34,523 nucleotides of DNA from an uncultured Sphingosinicella sp. (GTDB taxonomy: Bacteria; Pseudomonadota; Alphaproteobacteria; Sphingomonadales; Sphingomonadaceae). Of this stretch, positions 6,282 through 15,326 are shown in pieces. Under the pieces are notes generated by a model. That model saw nothing but the letters and a program-made list of their open reading frames with translations. It ran no database searches and was not told the DNA's origin. Location: the NCBI GenBank assembly GCA_946886275.1, contig CAMPIH010000005.1:1-34523 (forward strand), read 5' to 3'. Both the position numbers and the translations under genes were made by a program. Position 1 is the first letter of the stretch, and each line of letters opens with the position of its first letter.

Positions 6282-8500
6282 CTGGGGCTTTCTTCGGAAG
6301 GAGTGGCTCGGGCCGGGATGGCCGTTCGGGTCCGGTCCGGCAAGCGTGCCGCCTGTGCCCAGGGATGATTCCCGACCTGTTCGGCGACGGTCGCCACCCG
6401 CGGCCGCTCGCCGAACGTCACCGCCAGTCCGCCGCTGCGCCGAAGGAAGGCGCGATCGATCTTGAGCCAGCGCGGAACGCAGCCGCGCGGCAACCAGCGC
6501 TCGGAAATGACGATGTCCGCCTGGGCACAGGCTTCGACCATCCGGTCCCAGCGGACGAAATGGGGCGAGCGAGTCGCCAGGATCCGCCACATTCGGCCTC
6601 CCCGAACCACGTTCGCCGCGCACAGATCCGGGCTGCAGGCGGCGACCGGGAGCCGGTCGAGCTCGAGATAATCCGGTTCGGCTCCGGCGAGCTCGGCAAG
6701 CGTGTCGCGGACATAATCGCCCGCCTTCGGCCTGAGCAGCGCCAGCTGGCCCGACTCGGTGCGAAGGACGAAATGGCGCCCGTCGCCGGTCACGATCAGA
6801 TCGGGCGCCGGAGTCGCGAACGCCCAGACGGCACCGGCAGCAACGGGGATCAGGCCCACGCGGCGAAGCTTCGTCCGCCAGAGGCAGATCCAGAGGCCCC
6901 CGGCGATCATCAGGGCGAAGGCGCCAGTCGGCATTGCCGGCAGCAGAGCCACGGCGCCAGGCGCCTCGGCGGCGGTGCGGGCGAGCCACAGCAGCAAAGA
7001 GAGCGCCTTGCCGGTAAGCCACCAGAAGGGCGCACCCAGTCCGGCGAGGTCGAACAACAAGGCGAGCGCCTCCAATGGCATGACGATGAAGGTGGTGAGC
7101 GGAATGGCGACCACGTTGGCGATGGCGCCGTAGAGGCCGGCCTGGTGGAAATGGAACAAGGCGATGGGCGTGAGCGCCAGTTCGACGGCGAGGCCCGTCA
7201 GGACCAGGGCGAACACTATCCTTGCCACCCGCGCCGGCAAGCCTTCGTCGCGGCGCGAAATGAGGCTCTGGATGCGCGGATTCTCGTGAAGAGCGACAAT
7301 CGCGACGATCGCGGCGAAGCTCATCTGGAAGCTTGGGCCGGCGACGCTTTCCGGCCAGAGGAGAAGGACGAAGAGGGCGCCGACCGCCACCAGCCGCAAG
7401 GTGATCGCCTCCCGCCCGAGCGCTATTCCGCCGAGAACGAGCAGTGAAGCGATACAGGCGCGCACCGTTGGAACCTCGGCGCCGGTCAGGAGGGTATAGG
7501 CTATTCCGGCGAGCGCCCCGACGATCGCCGCCACCAGGACGAGGCGGAAACGCAAGGCCAGGGCCGGACTCAGCGCAAGCAACTTCAAGGTCAGAAGCAT
7601 CACCGCTCCGACCAGAGCGGTGAGATGAAGCCCGCTGACCGAAAGCAGGTGAGCAAGGCCGGAGCGGCGCATCGCTTCCGCATCTTCCTCCCCGATTCCA
7701 TGCTGGTCGCCGGTCGCGAGGGCGGCAGCGATGCCGCCTTCGGCGCCCTCCCCCAACCGCTCCCGGACATGGGCCGCCAGCTTCTCGCGCCAGCCGGCGA
7801 GTCGCGCCGACCAGCTCTGCGCCGGAGCGGCCGAGACAAGGCTGATATCGGCGACCCGGCCGCTTCCGCCGATGCGCTGGAACCAGGCCGTCCGCGAGAA
7901 ATCATAAGCCCCGGGCGCCGCCATCGGCGCCGGCGGCATCAGCCAGCCGCGGGCGCGAATCGTCGCACCGACGACGAAGGCCGGATCGACCCGGTCCTCG
8001 TCCACATTGAGTCGAAGGAGAGCCGGAAGGGTCTCGTCTTCGGGCGCGACGACGAAACGGATGGTCTGATTGGCGGACAGGGTCTGGACCCGTTCGATTC
8101 GGCCGCTGAACTCGACGACCTGGGCCCGTTCGAGCCGGGGCGCCGCAACCTGTTTCGACTTCCACCAGACAAGGCTGCAACCGAGGGCGGCGGCGAGGCT
8201 GAATATTGCGAAGCCCCTGCCCCAGCGGCTCCATCCGAGCAGAGCCAGAGAGCCGGCTCCGGTCGCGAAGGTCCCCAGCAGGAAGGCTGTCCAGGCCGGG
8301 GCCGCGGGAAGCCAGAACCAGGCCGAGATGCCGAGGATCAGTCCAACTGGAAGCCAAAGCGGGAACTGGTCGCGTTCCCGATCGGCGAGGCTTTCGAGCC
8401 GAGGAGCAAGAGCGGCGAGTGCGGCGGCCAGGCTCGGCCCGCGTTCGTGCGGAAACGGAAGTTCCGTTTCATCGGCGGATCTCGGCCCGGCGGTCGCCAT
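6278..8500 (-). CDS. comEC: ComEC/Rec2-family inner-membrane DNA-uptake channel protein
   Basis: ComEC translocates single-stranded DNA across the inner membrane in natural transformation. The 740-residue protein has an N-terminal DUF4131-like part with hydrophobic segments from about residue 45, then the Competence domain with the hallmark HLLSVSGLHLTAL at about 280-295 and many membrane helices to about 560. The C-terminal ~170 residues (DLIVTGDGRHF onward) are soluble but show no HxHxDH zinc motif, so the metallo-beta-lactamase domain of longer ComEC proteins is missing or degenerate. Its stop overlaps the next gene's start (ATGA). The lexA, inverted comEC, gltX, gltA order is, as I recall, conserved in alphaproteobacteria. 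A VOC gene lies 72 bp upstream on the same strand. Confidence 0.92.
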   Translation of the reverse strand: MATAGPRSADETELPFPHERGPSLAAALAALAPRLESLADRERDQFPLWLPVGLILGISAWFWLPAAPAWTAFLLGTFATGAGSLALLGWSRWGRGFAIFSLAAALGCSLVWWKSKQVAAPRLERAQVVEFSGRIERVQTLSANQTIRFVVAPEDETLPALLRLNVDEDRVDPAFVVGATIRARGWLMPPAPMAAPGAYDFSRTAWFQRIGGSGRVADISLVSAAPAQSWSARLAGWREKLAAHVRERLGEGAEGGIAAALATGDQHGIGEEDAEAMRRSGLAHLLSVSGLHLTALVGAVMLLTLKLLALSPALALRFRLVLVAAIVGALAGIAYTLLTGAEVPTVRACIASLLVLGGIALGREAITLRLVAVGALFVLLLWPESVAGPSFQMSFAAIVAIVALHENPRIQSLISRRDEGLPARVARIVFALVLTGLAVELALTPIALFHFHQAGLYGAIANVVAIPLTTFIVMPLEALALLFDLAGLGAPFWWLTGKALSLLLWLARTAAEAPGAVALLPAMPTGAFALMIAGGLWICLWRTKLRRVGLIPVAAGAVWAFATPAPDLIVTGDGRHFVLRTESGQLALLRPKAGDYVRDTLAELAGAEPDYLELDRLPVAACSPDLCAANVVRGGRMWRILATRSPHFVRWDRMVEACAQADIVISERWLPRGCVPRWLKIDRAFLRRSGGLAVTFGERPRVATVAEQVGNHPWAQAARLPDRTRTAIPARATPSEESPR

Positions 8501-8572
8501 GCCGCATCCTTCGGCAAGCTGCGCCTGCGCGCAACCCCATCCAGCGCCGTGCAGGCCGCCAAGGATCGCGGC

Positions 8573-8947
8573 CTAGCGGTAGCTGACCACCTCGAACTCG
8601 ATCCCGTCCCGGTCGAGAAAGTAGAAGCGTCTCCCGGGTTCATAATCGCCGTGAGAAAAAGGGATCAGGCCGGCATCGACGACTCGACGTTCGGTGGCGT
8701 CGAGATCCTCGACCTCGACACCGACATGGTTGAGCGGCTTCCCCTTCGCGAAGTCGGCCGCGCCGGCGTCCCGACCGGTGTAGAGCGCGAGATAATGATC
8801 GTCGGAACCGACATGAACGGTTCGGCCGCCGTCGCGCGCGGGTCCCTGCCAGCGAATCTTCCAGCCGAAGATCCTCTCCATCAGACCGGCGGCCCGATCG
8901 GAATCGCTGACCGTGAGATTGACGTGCTCGATCCTGAGTGAAGTCAT
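8573..8947 (-). CDS. VOC-fold (glyoxalase-like) protein under a SoxR/MerR-type promoter
   Basis: A 124-residue VOC protein: first module MTSLRIEHVNLTVSDSDRAAGLMERIFGW, second module LNHVGVEVEDLDATERRVV to FYFLDRDGIEFEVVSY. Candidate metal ligands are His8, the His of LNHVG and a Glu in GIEFEVV, as in type-I glyoxalase-like enzymes. The substrate is unknown. The ribosome site GGGAGCAGGAA precedes the ATG. The gene starts about 40 bp after a 19-bp-spacer promoter bearing a perfect inverted repeat, so induction by a redox- or drug-sensing MerR-family activator is likely. A 6-bp GC-rich hairpin (8554-8559 with 8568-8573) follows the stop codon but has no T-tract. Confidence 0.88.
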   Translation of the reverse strand: MTSLRIEHVNLTVSDSDRAAGLMERIFGWKIRWQGPARDGGRTVHVGSDDHYLALYTGRDAGAADFAKGKPLNHVGVEVEDLDATERRVVDAGLIPFSHGDYEPGRRFYFLDRDGIEFEVVSYR

Positions 8948-8987
8948 TTCCTGCTCCCGAATGGGGACCGATCGTCCCGAAACCCGA

Positions 8988-9018
8988 GTCGTACGACCTC
9001 AACCTTGGTTGAGGTCAA
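8988..9018 (-). promoter_or_regulatory. SoxR/MerR-type operator with 19-bp-spacer promoter
   Basis: A perfect inverted repeat with 10-bp arms, GACCTCAACC and GGTTGAGGTC separated by TT, spans 8995-9016. On the minus strand TTGACC (9018-9013) and TACGAC (8993-8988) form -35 and -10 elements with a 19-bp spacer. That overlong spacer, with the dyad inside it, is the hallmark of promoters activated by MerR-family proteins. The CCTCAA...TTGAGG core closely resembles known SoxR boxes. No regulator gene is in the window, so SoxR is inferred from the operator only. Confidence 0.8.
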
Positions 9019-9129
9019 GAGCGCGTCATCATTTCCGAAATCCCCGCTTCGGAGCAGGTCTTTGTCGAGGTCCGGACGCTATGCTAGGGCCGCCGTCATT
9101 CGGCCCCTCGCGGTCCCAACCAGGAGAAT

Positions 9130-10545
9130 ATGCGCGTGAGCGCAGGCAATGTCGTCACGCGTTTCGCGCCCTCGCCCACCGGCTTCCTTCATATCGGGGG
9201 AGCGCGAACGGCCTTGTTCAACTGGCTCTACGCGCGCCGCAACGGCGGCAAGTTCCTGCTCCGGATCGAGGATACCGACAAGGCCCGCTCCACTCAGGCG
9301 GCGATCGACGCGATCCTTGACGGGATGAAATGGCTTGGGCTGGACTGGGATGGGGACGCCTATTTCCAGTCTCACTTCGCCGATCGTCATGCGGAGGTGG
9401 CGCGGCAGATGCTGGCGAACGGCCATGCCTACAAATGCTGGATGTCCCAAGAGGAGCTCGCCGCCCAGCGCGAACAGGCGCAGCGCGATCGGCGACCCTT
9501 CAAGATCGTCAGCCGCTGGCGCGACTGCGCCGAGGACGGCGAAGGGCCGTATGTCGTCCGGCTGCGGGCCCCGCAAGAAGGGGAAACCGCGATCGACGAC
9601 CGGGTCCAGGGACAGGTCACCGTCCAGAACAGCGAGATTGACGACTTCGTCCTGCTCCGCTCCGACGGAAGCCCGACCTACATGCTCGCGGTCGTCGTCG
9701 ACGATCACGACATGGGCATTACCCATGTGATCCGCGGCGACGACCATCTCAACAACGCCTTCCGCCAGCTGGCGATCATCCGGGCCATGGATTGGCCAGA
9801 GCCGGTCTACGGCCATGTCCCGCTGATCCACGGACAGGATGGCGCGAAGCTTTCCAAGCGGCACGGCGCGCTCGGAGTCGAGACCTACCGGGACGAGCTC
9901 GGCTTCCTTCCGGAAGCCCTGTTCAACTATCTGCTGAGGCTGGGTTGGGGCTATGGCGACGAGGAGATCTTCAGCCGCGAAGACGCCACCCGCTGGTTCG
10001 ATCTCGCCCAGGTCGGCCGCTCCCCCTCACGCTTCGACGTCAAGAAGCTCGAAAATCTCAACGGTCATTATATCCGGGAAGCGGACGACCGTCGCCTCGC
10101 CGCCTTGATCGATCATCGAATCGAAGGCGCGTTGAATCGCGGACTCGATGCCGGCGACGTCGATCTGCTGGCGCGGGCCATGGCGGTCCTCAAGCCACGG
10201 GCCAAGGATCTGAACGAGCTCGCCGAGGGGGCGCTGTTCCTTTTCAAGGCGCGCCCGCTGGACATGGACGAGAAGGCCGAGGCCCTGCTAGAGCGCTCCG
10301 CGCGAGACCTGCTCGCCCTTGTCCACAATCGGCTTTCCCGAGCCGGAGAGTGGACGGCCGAGGCGACAGAGCAGGCCGTTCGAGAGGTTGCCGAGGCCGA
10401 AGGGGTCAAACTCGGACAGGTGGCGCAGCCGCTTAGGGCCGCGCTTACCGGCCGGGCGACTTCGCCGGGGATATTCGATGTGCTCATGCTGCTCGGTCGT
10501 GACGAGAGTCTCGCCCGGGTCGCTGACCAGATGGGGAAGGAATGA
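9130..10545 (+). CDS. gltX: Glutamyl-tRNA synthetase
   Basis: GltX charges tRNA-Glu with glutamate for translation and as the entry to tetrapyrrole synthesis. The 471-residue class I enzyme has the HIGH-type motif HIGG at 21-24 within [22 protein letters not shown], the KMSKS-type motif KLSKR at 240-244 followed by HG, and a helical anticodon-binding C-terminal region. A ribosome site AGGAG lies 4 bp before the ATG. Many alphaproteobacteria carry two GltX paralogues; whether this one is discriminating or also charges tRNA-Gln cannot be told here. It overlaps or nearly abuts gltA, so the two are one transcription unit. Confidence 0.96.
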   Translation: MRVSAGNVVTRFAPSPTGFLHIGGARTALFNWLYARRNGGKFLLRIEDTDKARSTQAAIDAILDGMKWLGLDWDGDAYFQSHFADRHAEVARQMLANGHAYKCWMSQEELAAQREQAQRDRRPFKIVSRWRDCAEDGEGPYVVRLRAPQEGETAIDDRVQGQVTVQNSEIDDFVLLRSDGSPTYMLAVVVDDHDMGITHVIRGDDHLNNAFRQLAIIRAMDWPEPVYGHVPLIHGQDGAKLSKRHGALGVETYRDELGFLPEALFNYLLRLGWGYGDEEIFSREDATRWFDLAQVGRSPSRFDVKKLENLNGHYIREADDRRLAALIDHRIEGALNRGLDAGDVDLLARAMAVLKPRAKDLNELAEGALFLFKARPLDMDEKAEALLERSARDLLALVHNRLSRAGEWTAEATEQAVREVAEAEGVKLGQVAQPLRAALTGRATSPGIFDVLMLLGRDESLARVADQMGKE

Positions 10546-10547
10546 CG

Positions 10548-11846
10548 ATGGCGGAAGCCAATGGCGGCAATCGGGCCACCCTGAAGATCGGCGGCAACAA
10601 TTACGACTATGACGTCCTTTCGGGCACGGTAGGCCCGGACGTCGTCGACATCCGAAAGCTATACGGCCAGGCCGACGTCTTCACCTACGATCCCGGCTTC
10701 ACCTCGACCGCCTCGTGCCAATCGCAGATCACCTATATCGACGGCGACAAGGGCATCCTCCTTCATCGCGGCTATCCGATCGACCAGCTCGCCGACCATT
10801 CGACCTTTACCGAGGTCGCCTATCTGCTCATCAACGGCGAGCTTCCGAAAAAGGAAGAGCTTCAGCGCTTCACCTACACCATCACCCGCCACACCATGCT
10901 CCACGAGCAGCTGGCGACCTTCTACCGCGGCTTCCGCCGCGACGCCCATCCGATGGCGATCATGTGCGGCGTCGTCGGCGCGCTTTCAGCTTTCTATCAT
11001 GACAGCACCGACATCACCGATCCCCACCAGAGGATGGTGGCGAGCCACCGGCTGATCGCGAAGATGCCGACGATCGCGGCGATGGCCTATAAATATTCGA
11101 TCGGTCAGCCGTTCATGTATCCGGACAACAGCCTGTCCTATACCGGCAATTTCCTGCGCATGACCTTCGGCGTCCCCGCCGAGCCGTACGAGGTCAATCC
11201 GGTCGTCGAAAGCGCGATGCGGAAGATCTTCATCCTCCACGCCGATCACGAGCAGAATGCGTCGACCTCGACGGTTCGGCTCGCCGGCTCGTCCGGCGCC
11301 AATCCTTTCGCCTGCATCGCGGCCGGGATCGCCTGCCTTTGGGGTCCGGCTCATGGCGGCGCCAACGAAGCGGCCCTGAACATGCTTCGCGAGATCGGCC
11401 GCCCGGAGCGGATTCCGGAATATATCGCCCGCGCCAAGGACAAGGACGATCCGTTCCGGCTGATGGGCTTCGGCCATCGCGTCTACAAGAATTACGATCC
11501 GCGCGCGAAGGTGATGCAGAAGACCGCCGAAGCCGTGCTGAAGGAGCTTGGAGTCGATGATCCGGTCTTCGATGTCGCCCGGGAGCTGGAGCAGATCGCG
11601 CTCCGGGACGACTATTTCATCGAGAAGAAGCTTTATCCCAACGTCGATTTCTATTCCGGCGTGATCCTCTCGGCGATCGGCTTCCCGACCGACATGTTCA
11701 CCGCCTTGTTCGCGCTCGCCCGAACGGTGGGATGGGTCGCCCAGTGGAACGAGATGATCTCGGATCCCGAGCAGAAGATCGGTCGCCCACGGCAGCTCTA
11801 TACCGGCCCCGCCCAGCGCGACTACATTCCCGTCGACCGACGCTGA
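10548..11846 (+). CDS. gltA: Citrate synthase, type II
   Basis: GltA condenses acetyl-CoA and oxaloacetate to citrate at the entry of the TCA cycle. The 432-residue protein has the three catalytic residues of the family: His269 in [10 protein letters not shown], His310 in [13 protein letters not shown] and Asp367 in NVDFYSG. The N-terminal extension before the core is typical of the hexameric Gram-negative type. I chose the ATG at 10548 because AAGGA (10537-10541) then sits 6 bp upstream. An in-frame ATG at 10542 overlaps the gltX stop (ATGA) and would add two residues, but leaves that site no spacing. It converges on the DUF3137 gene with a 3-bp gap. Confidence 0.95.
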   Translation: MAEANGGNRATLKIGGNNYDYDVLSGTVGPDVVDIRKLYGQADVFTYDPGFTSTASCQSQITYIDGDKGILLHRGYPIDQLADHSTFTEVAYLLINGELPKKEELQRFTYTITRHTMLHEQLATFYRGFRRDAHPMAIMCGVVGALSAFYHDSTDITDPHQRMVASHRLIAKMPTIAAMAYKYSIGQPFMYPDNSLSYTGNFLRMTFGVPAEPYEVNPVVESAMRKIFILHADHEQNASTSTVRLAGSSGANPFACIAAGIACLWGPAHGGANEAALNMLREIGRPERIPEYIARAKDKDDPFRLMGFGHRVYKNYDPRAKVMQKTAEAVLKELGVDDPVFDVARELEQIALRDDYFIEKKLYPNVDFYSGVILSAIGFPTDMFTALFALARTVGWVAQWNEMISDPEQKIGRPRQLYTGPAQRDYIPVDRR

Positions 11847-11849
11847 TCC

Positions 11850-12758
11850 TCAGTCGAGGGCCTGCTTCAGCGCCCTAAGCACGCCAAGCGACTCACAGAC
11901 CTCGTCGAACATCCGCCTGACCCGCTCCTCGCCGCCGAGCGAGCGAAACATGCTTCCCGCCTCGAACCGGTTCCTGCCCCAGGCGGCGACCAGCATGTCT
12001 TCTGGCCCGACATAGGCGAAGACCCGGCCCCGTTCGCGCAGCTGGAGGAGCTGCCGCCGCGAGTCGCTGCCGAGGAGAGCGAGCGCATCGGACGGATGGC
12101 TGGCATAGACCTCGAACCTGCTCTCGAAGGCCGGATCGCCGTCGAACTTTACCCGATCCATGCCTTTGGCCGGCTTGAAGAAGTTGAAGATGCCGCGGTC
12201 CGGCACGATCGCGATCGAACCGCTTCCGCGCGATCGACGCTGAAAGGCGTAGATCTGGCCGGTAAAGACGGTCTGCGTGCTCTTGCCCGACTTGCGGGTG
12301 AGGGAGGCTTCGTAGATCGCGAAGCGCTTGCCGTCCGCGCCGACGCCGTGGAAGAGGTCGGTAAAGACCTGGCCGGACAGCCAGTTGCCGAACAAAGTCT
12401 TGCGCGCGTCGGGATAGACCGGAGGATCGAAGCCGTCGGGCATATATTCCATCTCGCCCTGCTTCGCGAGCGCTTCGAGCACCGGATGCTTGAGCGCCTT
12501 GCTGGCCCGAGACAGCGGCAGGACGGCAAGAACGATCCCGGCGATCAGCACGGCCACCCCGATCGCCCAGCCCGCCAATGTCCAGCCAGTCGCCGTCAGC
12601 GAGACGATGATCGCGGCGGCAAGAAGGATCGCTCCGAGGAGGTACCGCCAGAAGCCGCGAACCGCGGACCGGCGCGTCTCCTCCAGCGTGGCGATCCGCT
12701 CGCGAACGGAACCGGTTCGGCACAGCTCCCGATAATGGTCGGCGGTAAACTCGATCAT
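11850..12758 (-). CDS. DUF3137 family membrane protein
   Basis: A 302-residue protein of the DUF3137 family; function unknown. A short helical N-terminus is followed by two membrane segments (about 37-60 and 64-83) and a large soluble domain with family strings such as YPDARKTLFGNWLSGQVFTDLFHGVGADGKRF (about 112-145) and the C-terminal FAYVGPEDMLVAAWGRNRFEAG. The soluble part probably faces the cytoplasm. The gene lies 37 bp downstream of the kinase-like gene on the same strand and so may share its transcript. No catalytic motif is recognisable. Confidence 0.82.
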   Translation of the reverse strand: MIEFTADHYRELCRTGSVRERIATLEETRRSAVRGFWRYLLGAILLAAAIIVSLTATGWTLAGWAIGVAVLIAGIVLAVLPLSRASKALKHPVLEALAKQGEMEYMPDGFDPPVYPDARKTLFGNWLSGQVFTDLFHGVGADGKRFAIYEASLTRKSGKSTQTVFTGQIYAFQRRSRGSGSIAIVPDRGIFNFFKPAKGMDRVKFDGDPAFESRFEVYASHPSDALALLGSDSRRQLLQLRERGRVFAYVGPEDMLVAAWGRNRFEAGSMFRSLGGEERVRRMFDEVCESLGVLRALKQALD

Positions 12759-12795
12759 GTCGCCCCTCCCCCGAAGAAGAGATTGGGGCGAGGCC

Positions 12796-14199
12796 TCAGC
12801 CTTGTCCAGTCAATGGGACATTCCTGAGCGGAAGGGTGAAGGTGAAGCGTGCGCCCTGGCCGGGAGCGCTGTCGACGGAAAGATCCCCGCCCATCGCCCG
12901 TGCCAGTCGCCGCGCAATATAGAGACCGAGGCCGGTTCCACCCGGTTCGCCGGGATCGACCCGCTCGAACTTGCCGAAGATCCGGTCATGGTCCTGGGCA
13001 GCGACGCCCTTCCCCTGATCCGCGACGATGACGGCCCCGAGATCGCCCTCGCGCTCGGTACGGATCCACACCTGGCCGCCCACCGGCGTGTAGCGGATCG
13101 CGTTCGTCAGAAGATTCATCAGCACCTGAAGCGTGCGCGTATAATCCCCCGTCGCCGGGAGGCTGTCGTCGAGCCCCGGCCCGTCGATCCGAACGTCGCG
13201 GTCGGCGGCTCGCACCGAGAGCAGGCCGGCCGCCCGCCGCGCGACGTCAGCGAGATCGATGGGTTCGGCCTCGGGCGTGAAATCGGGTCGCTCTATGGCC
13301 TGGAGATCGACGAGATCGTCGATCAGCGAAAGCAGGTGGCGCCCGGCCGCGGCGATGTCGCCGGCATAGCCGGTATAGTCGCGGCGAAGCGGCCCGTCGG
13401 GCTGAGCCCGGAGCCGTTCGGCATTGTCGATGATGTGGTTGAGCGGGATACGAAGCGCTTGATCGAGCCGCTCGCCGAAGGCGGAGCTTGCCGCTGACGC
13501 CGCGCCCGAATCGGCCGGTGACGGCGTGTGACTTCCGAAACCTATCGCGGCGCCACGGAAGCCGGCGAAGCTTCCCATGCCGTCGATGAGCGGAACGCCC
13601 GACAGCAGATAGCGCCCCTTGCGGCCGGCCCGGAGCTCCGCGACCTGCCCTTCGAAGCGATGATGCTCGGCCATCGCGGTCAGCATCGGCAAAGCGCCAT
13701 CTTCGCTTTCGCGGAAGCGGAACAACTGGGTGAGCTTGCGCCCCACCAGTTCCGATGGTGAGCGCCCGATCGCCGCCGCCGCACCGGCGGAGAGCGAGGT
13801 GATCCGCAAGCTGTCGTCCGTCTCCCAGATCCAGTCGGCGGATGCGCGAAGGAAATCGGTTTCCCGCTCGGACGGCGCCGTCGGCGCGAACGTCGTCGGC
13901 GGCCGGCCCGACCAGCCGGTGATCGACAGCGCCACCTCTTCGCCCTGCGGCTCCGCCCGCACCCACAGGTCGACGTCACGATCGCCGTCGGCCGCGATGG
14001 CGGCTCGCGAGACCGTGATGTTGAGGCGGTTGGCAAGCCGGGCCAAAGCGGCGATCTGCGGAACTGAGAGCATCCCCCCGGCGCGGCCGCCCGCGCGCTC
14101 GTGAAGCGCCGCAAGCGGCGGATCGGCCGCGATCAGCCGGCCGGCGCCATCGACTCGGCCGTTGACCGGCCGGTCCGGGAGATCGGAAGCGGCGTTCAT
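12796..14199 (-). CDS. PAS-HisKA-HATPase kinase-like protein lacking the phospho-accepting His
   Basis: A 467-residue cytoplasmic protein with no membrane segment. It has an N-terminal region of unclear fold, a PAS domain at about 110-222 (ETDFLRASADWIWETDD), a HisKA-type dimer helix at 238-300, and a well-preserved HATPase domain: N-box Asn366 in NLLTNAIRYT, G1 DQGKG (394-398), G2 GTGLGL (421-426). In the HisKA motif the usual H-E-L-R-T-P-L-N reads Q-A-L-R-I-P-L-N, so Gln247 (codon CAA) replaces the phospho-accepting His. It cannot autophosphorylate conventionally and may be an ATP-binding pseudokinase or work in trans. Its start overlaps the DUF2336 stop (ATGA). Orthologue alignment would show whether the loss is ancestral. 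Confidence 0.85.
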   Translation of the reverse strand: MNAASDLPDRPVNGRVDGAGRLIAADPPLAALHERAGGRAGGMLSVPQIAALARLANRLNITVSRAAIAADGDRDVDLWVRAEPQGEEVALSITGWSGRPPTTFAPTAPSERETDFLRASADWIWETDDSLRITSLSAGAAAAIGRSPSELVGRKLTQLFRFRESEDGALPMLTAMAEHHRFEGQVAELRAGRKGRYLLSGVPLIDGMGSFAGFRGAAIGFGSHTPSPADSGAASAASSAFGERLDQALRIPLNHIIDNAERLRAQPDGPLRRDYTGYAGDIAAAGRHLLSLIDDLVDLQAIERPDFTPEAEPIDLADVARRAAGLLSVRAADRDVRIDGPGLDDSLPATGDYTRTLQVLMNLLTNAIRYTPVGGQVWIRTEREGDLGAVIVADQGKGVAAQDHDRIFGKFERVDPGEPGGTGLGLYIARRLARAMGGDLSVDSAPGQGARFTFTLPLRNVPLTGQG

Positions 14200-15287
14200 G
14201 CCGCCTCAGCCGCCGGCCGGGCGCGAGTCGAGATCCGGGCAACGCTGGCGCGGTAGCTGGGATGGGCCTGCCAGAGCTTCAGCACATCTTGGGCAGCCGG
14301 CTGGTCGAGCGTGTCGAAGAGCTCGAGTTGTGCCGCGACCGCATCGCCCTCCAGTCCGGTGATGAAAGGGCCATGCTCATTGAGCGCGAGCAGGATCGCT
14401 GCCGCTCGTTCGCGCTCGACCGCGGCGGCTCGAAGCAGAAGCGCCGGGCCGCGGCCGCGGGGATCGGAGAGCACTTCCCAGGTCGCGACATGGTCGAGCG
14501 CGCACAGCACGGAAAGCGCCGCGATGAAGAAGGGCAAGACGCCCTCGGCGGCGATCCTCGCCAGCACCGAACCTTCGAGCCGGCCCGAGCGGTAGAGCCG
14601 CTGCGCCAGGCGATAGGCATGGGCCTCGAGGCTCTCGCCCTCGTCATAGCCGGCGATCAGCGCCGTTGCCGCCTCTTCGACGGCCGAGTCGACCGAACGC
14701 ACTTCATGCTGCTGCGAAATGTATTGGCGGAGCGCGGCAGCGACCATCCACACCAGCTTGTGCTGAAGCTCTGCCGGAAGGTCGATCTGGCCGACCGCGG
14801 CGTCCTCGAAGCGATCGAAACGGCGACTTCGGGCGATGACCACCGCCATCGCGTCGGCCGCGATCGCCTCATCCGAATCCTGGACCAGGTCGAACAGATA
14901 GGTTCCTTGAGCGATCGCCGACTTCTTCCAGAACCGATGCTCCTCGACCCGGCGCACGAGGATGTTGCTGATCTCGGCGTCGCGCAGCACCTGCGCCCGC
15001 TCGAGAATCGGAAGCGCGATCGGGACATGAGCAGAAGACAGGGCGGCGTGGAGCGCTTCCTGGTCCTGGAACGTGACGGAGAGGCGCGAGCGCAGGCCGT
15101 CCTCGATGCCTCTCACGATCCGGCCCAGCAGCCTGGCGGCAGTGAGCCTCTGCCATTCGGTCAGCCGAACGGAATCTGGCAGGAGGAGATCGGTCGCAGC
15201 CACCGCGAAACGCTCCCGCGCAGCTGCCAGCAGCAGCCGCGCCGTGTCGCTCTGTCCATCACGCCCGTTCGTACTCGCCTGCGCCAT
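14196..15287 (-). CDS. DUF2336 domain protein
   Basis: A 363-residue all-helical protein resembling the DUF2336 family: a degenerate HEAT-like series includes LTEWQRLTAARLLGRIVRGIEDGLRSRLS, HVPIALPILERAQVLRDAEISNILVRRVEEHR and AIAADAMAVVIARSRRF. The family has no known enzymatic activity; HEAT-like folds usually bind proteins. The stop overlaps the start of the PAS-kinase-like gene (ATGA), so the two products are probably made in step and may form a complex. A TTAA-N7-TTAA site lies 25-39 bp upstream of the ATG, suggesting CtrA control. Family assignment is from pattern only; boundaries are approximate. Confidence 0.78.
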   Translation of the reverse strand: MAQASTNGRDGQSDTARLLLAAARERFAVAATDLLLPDSVRLTEWQRLTAARLLGRIVRGIEDGLRSRLSVTFQDQEALHAALSSAHVPIALPILERAQVLRDAEISNILVRRVEEHRFWKKSAIAQGTYLFDLVQDSDEAIAADAMAVVIARSRRFDRFEDAAVGQIDLPAELQHKLVWMVAAALRQYISQQHEVRSVDSAVEEAATALIAGYDEGESLEAHAYRLAQRLYRSGRLEGSVLARIAAEGVLPFFIAALSVLCALDHVATWEVLSDPRGRGPALLLRAAAVERERAAAILLALNEHGPFITGLEGDAVAAQLELFDTLDQPAAQDVLKLWQAHPSYRASVARISTRARPAAEAA

Positions 15288-15311
15288 CGCCGCGCCATAG
15301 CGCCAACAGAG

Positions 15312-15326
15312 TTAAGCCCGCTTTAA
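15312..15326. promoter_or_regulatory. CtrA-type binding site
   Basis: TTAA (15312-15315) and TTAA (15323-15326) separated by 7 bp match the full CtrA consensus TTAA-N7-TTAA on both strands. The site is 25 bp upstream of the DUF2336 start, where it could overlap the promoter. Its right half includes the TAA stop codon of the upstream membrane-protein gene. CtrA is the alphaproteobacterial cell-cycle and motility response regulator; the match is seen, binding is inferred. Confidence 0.65.

Noticed and set aside
6282..7022. N-terminal extension of the metallo-beta-lactamase-like frame inside comEC
   Set aside because: Arg/Pro-rich out-of-frame comEC sequence; the signal peptide begins at 6281.
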